Below, in pieces: positions 59,923 to 64,000 of a stretch of 64,000 nucleotides of DNA (the stretch's first letter is position 1; every line of letters begins with the position of its first letter). The notes below the pieces were generated by a model. It saw nothing but the letters and a program-made list of their open reading frames with translations, had not been told where the DNA came from and did no database searches. The translations under genes and the position numbers were made by a program. The stretch comes from an uncultured Collinsella sp. (GTDB lineage: Bacteria; Actinomycetota; Coriobacteriia; Coriobacteriales; Coriobacteriaceae), in contig CATYDM010000004.1 of the NCBI GenBank assembly GCA_958405195.1, positions 1 to 64,000 on the forward strand, written 5' to 3'.

Positions 59923-61227
59923 ATGCAGACGATCTACCAGAAGATGGAAACCACCGAACTCGATGCCGCCATCGAGGCGCTCAAAGCCGAGGTCGCCGAG
60001 GTCAAGGCCAAGGGCCTGGCGCTCGATATGGCCCGCGGCAAGCCGTCGCCCTCCCAGGTGGACATCTCTCGACCCATGCTCGATATCCTCAATGCCGATG
60101 CCGATCTGCACGACGGCAACGTCGACTGCTCCAACTACGGCTGCTTTGAGGGCATTCCCTCGGCACGCAAGCTGGCGGGGGAGTTCCTGGGCTGCCCTGC
60201 CGAGCAGACGCTCGTGCTGGGTTCGTCGAGTTTGCTGATTGAGCACGACATCGCCGGCATGTTCTGGCGCTGTGGCTCGTGCGGCAGCGACCCTTGGGAG
60301 GCTTACGAGGCAGCGCACGACGGCAAGAAGGTCAAGTTCCTGTGCCCCGTTCCCGGCTACGATCGCCACTTTGGCATCACCGCCGACTTGGGCATCGAGA
60401 ACGTCCCCGTCGCGATGACCGACAACGGCCCCGACATGGACGAGGTTGAGCGCCTGGTTGCCGCCGACGACTCCATCAAGGGCATCTGGTGCGTGCCCAA
60501 GTATTCCAACCCCACGGGCATCACCTTTAGCGAGGACACCGTGCGTCGCCTGGTCGAGATGCCCACGGCCGCGCCCGATTTCCGCATCTTTTGGGACAAC
60601 GCTTACTGCGTGCACGACCTGTACGACGAGACCGACGAGCTCGCAAATATCTTTGACCTCGCTCGCGCGGCGGGCACCGAGGATCGCGTGGTGGCCTTTG
60701 CCTCGACGTCCAAGATCACCTTCCCGGGTGCCGGCATCGGCTTTATCGGTGCGAGCCCCGCGGTCATCGCCGAGTTCTCCAAGCGCCTGAAGGCCGGTCT
60801 TATTAGCGCCGACAAGCTCAACCAGCTGCGTCACGTGCGTTTCCTTCCCACCATCGAGGCGGTCAAGGAGCACATGAAAAAGCATGCCGAGTTCCTGCGC
60901 CCGCGCTTTGAGGCCGTTGAGCGTAAACTCACCGAGGGCTTGGGCAACACGGGTTGCGCCACTTGGACTCATCCCCATGGCGGCTACTTTGTGAGTTTCG
61001 ATGGCCCCGAGGGCTCGGCCCAGAAGGTCGCCGCGCTTTGTGCCGACCTGGGCGTCAAGCTCACGCCGGCTGGTGCCACCTGGCCTTATGGCAAGGATCC
61101 GCGCGACACCAACATCCGCATCGCGCCGAGCTATCCCACGGTCGAGGACCTGGAGGCTGCGCTCGATGTGCTGGTGCTGGCTGTCAAGCTCGTCGCTGCC
61201 GAGCTTGCGCGTACCGAGCGCGCCTAA
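59923..61227 (+). CDS. Aspartate aminotransferase family protein, actinobacterial type
   Basis: The 434-residue protein matches the branch of fold-type I aminotransferases known from Corynebacterium aspartate aminotransferase (PF12897-like). Motifs are LDMARGKPSPSQVD, NYGCFEGIPSARKLAGEFLG, VPKYSNPTGITF, FWDNAYCVHDL and the PLP lysine in ASTSKITFPGAGIGF. It should interconvert aspartate and oxaloacetate with glutamate/2-oxoglutarate. CGAAAGG lies 10 nt ahead of ATG 59923. It stands alone between divergent and downstream genes. Confidence 0.9.
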   Translation: MQTIYQKMETTELDAAIEALKAEVAEVKAKGLALDMARGKPSPSQVDISRPMLDILNADADLHDGNVDCSNYGCFEGIPSARKLAGEFLGCPAEQTLVLGSSSLLIEHDIAGMFWRCGSCGSDPWEAYEAAHDGKKVKFLCPVPGYDRHFGITADLGIENVPVAMTDNGPDMDEVERLVAADDSIKGIWCVPKYSNPTGITFSEDTVRRLVEMPTAAPDFRIFWDNAYCVHDLYDETDELANIFDLARAAGTEDRVVAFASTSKITFPGAGIGFIGASPAVIAEFSKRLKAGLISADKLNQLRHVRFLPTIEAVKEHMKKHAEFLRPRFEAVERKLTEGLGNTGCATWTHPHGGYFVSFDGPEGSAQKVAALCADLGVKLTPAGATWPYGKDPRDTNIRIAPSYPTVEDLEAALDVLVLAVKLVAAELARTERA

Positions 61228-61293
61228 CGCGTAGGGCCCCGCAAGTCCGCGCCTAGTACTATCCGCACTTTCGATACGTAAAGGAGCGTATAC

Positions 61294-61608
61294 ATGGATT
61301 TGGGTATTTCCACCAACCCCACGCCAGAGCTCTACACCATTAAGGTGACCGGTGAGATCGATATCTCTAACGCCGATAGCCTGCGCAATGCCATCGACCT
61401 GGCGCTCGAGCAGCCCACTGAGGCCGTTGAGCTCGATTTTGCCCAGGTGAGCTACATCGATTCGACGGGCATTGGCGTGCTTGTGGGCGCCGCACACCAC
61501 GCAGCTGATCATGGTAAGCGTTTTAGCTGCGTCAACGTGCAGCCCCCGGTGATGCGCGTGGTTCAGCTGTTGGGCGTCGACCAGGAGATTTCGATCACCG
61601 CTGCATAA
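61294..61608 (+). CDS. STAS-domain anti-sigma factor antagonist
   Basis: The 104-residue protein has the STAS fold with LYTIKVTGEIDISNADSLRNAI and the phosphorylation loop VSYIDSTGIGVLVGA; Ser57 is the likely regulatory phosphoserine. Such proteins free a sigma factor by binding its anti-sigma kinase. No kinase, phosphatase or sigma gene lies next to it, so its partner is elsewhere. AAAGGAG precedes ATG 61294. Confidence 0.93.
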   Translation: MDLGISTNPTPELYTIKVTGEIDISNADSLRNAIDLALEQPTEAVELDFAQVSYIDSTGIGVLVGAAHHAADHGKRFSCVNVQPPVMRVVQLLGVDQEISITAA

Positions 61609-61652
61609 TCTTTGCCCCCAAAAGGGCGTGCCGTTTGGCATATGTTTGTGAT

Positions 61653-61686
61653 GCGCTCGGACGTTTTGGCGTCCGGGCGCTATACT
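61653..61686 (+). promoter_or_regulatory. Hairpin and -10-like site before tatB
   Basis: GCGCTCGGACG (61653-61663) pairs with CGTCCGGGCGC (61670-61680) around TTTTGG. TATACT (61681-61686) follows at once and may be the -10 of the tat/hyp operon; no clear -35 is visible because the hairpin occupies that region. Confidence 0.4.
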
Positions 61687-61761
61687 TGACCGAATGAATA
61701 GACGAGTTCCGGCCGAATGGCGCGGTGCGGGCTCGACTCACATCGAGCCTTGGAGGTATGT

Positions 61762-62334
61762 GTGTTTGGTATTGGAGAGGGTGAGCTCGCGATCATCGTG
61801 GTCTTCGGCTTTTTGCTGTTTGGCCCGGATAAGCTCCCGCAGATGGGCCGCACGATCGGCCGTGCTATCCGTCAGTTCCGCGAGACGCAGGAAAAGATGA
61901 CGGCCGTTGTTCAGTCCGAGATTATCGATCCGGTGAGCGAGGCCGCGTCGGCCCCGGTCAAGCCCAAGAAGACTGCTGCGACCGACGACGATTCCGATGC
62001 GGACGAGGATGCCGCCGAGACGGCAGCGCCCGCCAAGAAGGAGACCTTTGCCGAGCGTCGCGCCCGTCTTGCTGCCGAGAAGGCCGCAAGCGAGGGTGCT
62101 GCTGAGGGCGAAGGCGCTGTTGATGAGGCCGAGGGTACAGAGCCTGCTGCTGCCGTCGAGCCCGAGCCTGCTGCAGAGCCCAAGCCCGAGCCGGCAGAGC
62201 CCACGACGGCTGACCTCTACGCCCGCCGTCCCCGCAAGCGCAAGGCTGTCGTCGACCAGCTCGCTCGCGAGCTCGAGGCCGAGGACGCTGCCGAGACTGC
62301 TGCCGCCGATGCCCCGAAGGGAGGCGATGAGTAA
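61762..62334 (+). CDS. tatB: Sec-independent translocase subunit TatA/TatB
   Basis: The 190-residue protein starts with FGIGEGEL, a short membrane helix (AIIVVFGFLLFGPDKLP) and an amphipathic helix (GRTIGRAIRQF), the Tat-A/B pattern; the GPDKLP and FGIGEGEL parts fit TatB better. The rest is a long tail rich in Glu, Ala and Lys. With TatC it exports folded proteins carrying twin-arginine signals. GTG 61762 is chosen with GGAGG 5 nt upstream. It overlaps tatC by one base. Confidence 0.88.
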   Translation: MFGIGEGELAIIVVFGFLLFGPDKLPQMGRTIGRAIRQFRETQEKMTAVVQSEIIDPVSEAASAPVKPKKTAATDDDSDADEDAAETAAPAKKETFAERRARLAAEKAASEGAAEGEGAVDEAEGTEPAAAVEPEPAAEPKPEPAEPTTADLYARRPRKRKAVVDQLARELEAEDAAETAAADAPKGGDE

Positions 62335-63125
62335 TGCCTATCGGACCTGCGCGTATGCCGCTCTTCGATCACTTGGGAGAGCTCCGTCGCCGCCTGACCA
62401 TCGTGGTCGTGTCGGTGTTTGCCGCCGCCATCGTGCTGTACTTTGCCACGCCCGTGGTGCTCGACATCTTGGAAGACCCCATCCGCTCCTTTGTGCCGGA
62501 CGGTAAGTTCTACATCACCACCACGCTCGGCGGTTTTGGCCTGCGCTTCTCGCTGGCCATCAAGATGGCCGTGGTCATGTGCACGCCCATGATCATCTGG
62601 CAGATCCTGGCATTTTTCCTGCCGGCGCTGCGCCCCAACGAGCGCAAGTGGGTCGTGCCCACGGTGCTCGCCTCGACGGTGCTGTTCTTCCTGGGTGCCA
62701 TCTTCTGCTATTTCATCATCATCCCGGCGGGCTTTGAGTGGCTCATCGGCGAGACCTCGGCCGTCGCTACGGCGCTGCCCGACCTGGAGAACTACGTCAA
62801 CATGGAGCTGCTCTTTATGATCGGCTTTGGTGTGGCGTTTGAGCTGCCGCTCATCATCTTCTATCTGTCCGTCTTTCACATCGTGTCCTATGCGGCCTTC
62901 CGCAGCGCCTGGCGCTACGTGTACGTAGGCCTGCTTGTGGGCTCGGCTGTGATTACGCCCGACGGCTCGCCCGTTACGCTGGGTCTCATGTATGGCGCCC
63001 TGCTCTCGCTCTACGAGATTTCGCTCGCCATTGCTCGCGTGGTCATTACCGCGCGCGAGGGCAAGGAGGGCCTGTTCGTGAGCCGTCTGGACCTGTTCTC
63101 GGACGACGAGGACGACGAGGAGTAA
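62334..63125 (+). CDS. tatC: Sec-independent translocase subunit TatC
   Basis: The 263-residue protein has six membrane helices and the TatC signatures MPLFDHLGELRRRL at the N terminus, FFLPALRPNERKWVVP, and FELPLIIFYL. It recognises twin-arginine signal peptides. The Glu in the FELP segment and the N-terminal HLGELR motif are conserved. It overlaps tatB (TAATG) and is followed by hypA after 6 bp, linking export and hydrogenase assembly genes. Confidence 0.95.
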   Translation: MPIGPARMPLFDHLGELRRRLTIVVVSVFAAAIVLYFATPVVLDILEDPIRSFVPDGKFYITTTLGGFGLRFSLAIKMAVVMCTPMIIWQILAFFLPALRPNERKWVVPTVLASTVLFFLGAIFCYFIIIPAGFEWLIGETSAVATALPDLENYVNMELLFMIGFGVAFELPLIIFYLSVFHIVSYAAFRSAWRYVYVGLLVGSAVITPDGSPVTLGLMYGALLSLYEISLAIARVVITAREGKEGLFVSRLDLFSDDEDDEE

Positions 63126-63131
63126 ATCGGT

Positions 63132-63488
63132 ATGCACGAGGTTGGCATTGTCAACGGCATACTCGATACAGTGATTCGCGCGGCGCGTGGGGCGGGGGCC
63201 TCGCGCGCCGTTTTGGTAACGCTGCGTATCGGGGATATGACCGAGGTCGTGCGCGAGGCGCTTGACTTTGCGTGGGAGACGTTTCGCGACGAGGACTCGC
63301 TCACGCGCGGCTGCGAGCTTGCCGTGGAGGAAGTCCATCCACAAAGCGAGTGTCTGGACTGCGGTGAGGTCTTTGAGCACGACCGTTTCCATTGCCGTTG
63401 TCCCCAATGTGGCGGTGCCAACGTGCGTCTGCTGCATGGCCGCGAACTCGACATCGCAAGTATCGAGATCGAGACCCCCGACGATTAG
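63132..63488 (+). CDS. hypA: Hydrogenase nickel chaperone HypA
   Basis: The 118-residue protein starts MHEVGIV with the nickel-binding His2, and has the Zn-binding cysteines CLDCGEVFE and CPQCGG. It delivers nickel to [NiFe]-hydrogenase together with HypB. Size is standard. The ribosome site GGAGG lies within the end of tatC, 10 nt upstream. It is in the same direction as hypB, 55 bp downstream. Confidence 0.94.
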   Translation: MHEVGIVNGILDTVIRAARGAGASRAVLVTLRIGDMTEVVREALDFAWETFRDEDSLTRGCELAVEEVHPQSECLDCGEVFEHDRFHCRCPQCGGANVRLLHGRELDIASIEIETPDD

Positions 63489-63543
63489 CACGCTCGCCAT
63501 CTAGCGATGGGGTATAAAAGGGCCAAAGTAAGGAGCGCTAAGT

Positions 63544-64000
63544 ATGGCCGAGAAAACGATTGATATCGCGTCGCCGATTCTGTCGCGCAACGAGCGCCTG
63601 GCAGATCAGCTGCGTCAGCGGTTTGAGCAGACGAACACCTACGTGATCAATGTGCTGTCGAGCCCTGGCTCGGGTAAGACCACCACGATTCTGGGCACCA
63701 ACGAGCGCTTGCGTGACAAAGCCAGCCTGCGCTGTGCCGTTATCGAGGGCGATATCGCCTCGGACGTCGACGCCATCACCATGAAGGAAGCCGGCATGCC
63801 CGCCATCCAGATCAACACGGGCGGCCTGTGCCACCTCGAGGGCAACATGATCATGGAGGCCGTCGACGCCTTCGACCAGGCCGTCGGTCTGGAGAACATC
63901 GACGTCATCTTTATCGAAAATGTGGGTAACCTGGTCTGCCCGGTCGACTTTGACTTGGGCGAGAACCTGTCCATCATGATCCTCTCGGTGCCCGAGGGCG
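63544..64000 (+). CDS. hypB: Hydrogenase nickel incorporation GTPase HypB, N-terminal part
   Basis: The first 152 codons are visible and the gene runs off the window. The G1 loop NVLSSPGSGKTTT, the metal-site region INTGGLCHLEGNM, and FIENVGNLVCPVDFDLGE are those of HypB, a GTPase that drives nickel insertion into [NiFe]-hydrogenase. There is no N-terminal His-rich stretch, unlike some HypB proteins. AAGGAG precedes ATG 63544. Other hyp or hydrogenase genes probably follow beyond the end. Confidence 0.93.
   Translation, partial: MAEKTIDIASPILSRNERLADQLRQRFEQTNTYVINVLSSPGSGKTTTILGTNERLRDKASLRCAVIEGDIASDVDAITMKEAGMPAIQINTGGLCHLEGNMIMEAVDAFDQAVGLENIDVIFIENVGNLVCPVDFDLGENLSIMILSVPEG

Overview
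The window looks like a chromosomal segment of a GC-rich, anaerobic, gut-type actinobacterium of the class Coriobacteriia, most likely Collinsella or a close relative. This is an inference from gene content and style, because no rRNA is present to settle it. Supporting signs are heavy G/C use at third codon positions, Shine-Dalgarno-led genes with several GTG or TTG starts, dominance of PTS sugar uptake, a Mn-dependent pyrophosphatase, hydrogenase maturation genes, and many palindromic intergenic repeats. No phage, integrase, intact transposase or CRISPR array is visible.

Layout. 1-6130: the last codons of a mannose-family PTS IID, an MFS permease, then an operon with a SIS-domain deglycase/isomerase, a complete mannose-family PTS (IIA, IIB, IIC, IID) and a FrlC-like epimerase. 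Together these suggest uptake and breakdown of Amadori compounds such as fructoselysine. 6219-15644: histidine biosynthesis, in the order hisZG (fused), hisD, hisC, hisB, hisH, hisA, hisF, hisI, a small unknown gene, hisE, with a convergent PHP-type histidinol phosphatase supplying the remaining step. 15765-19750: a fused CydDC-like ABC exporter followed by a YgbA/NosP-type cysteine-rich protein. 20135-25546: housekeeping genes (lone LarC C-terminal domain, YfcE-like phosphoesterase, MazG, enolase, DivIC-like protein, Ppx/GppA). 25555-25976: a repeat-rich stretch around a tRNA-Leu(UAA) gene whose 3' end and terminator are duplicated.

26008-32802: a TPR-like membrane protein, an orphan galactitol-type PTS IIB with a VOC protein, a DUF4342/response regulator/histidine kinase operon, a 184-bp inverted-repeat element, a phosphoesterase and gluQRS. 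33309-38907: a DUF2207 membrane protein, a GNAT acetyltransferase, purH and an unrecognised protein. 38926-42511: a PucR-type regulator divergent from an ornithine-cyclodeaminase-family enzyme and an aminotransferase. 42682-46294: an orphan BceRS-like two-component system, a universal stress protein and UppP. 46628-49528: a PcrA/UvrD helicase. 49809-56701: a beta-glucoside or cellobiose module (ManA, GntR/UTRA regulator, GH1 phospho-beta-glycosidase, PTS IIC, IIB and IIA, ROK glucokinase). 56829-64000: pyrophosphatase, NhaA with a structured leader, an aminotransferase, a STAS protein, TatB-TatC, and HypA and the start of HypB, which suggests hydrogenase maturation genes continue past the end.

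The least explained part of the window is its intergenic DNA. At least six kinds of inverted-repeat or palindromic element occur between genes, several in two or more copies, and some could double as terminators or leader structures.
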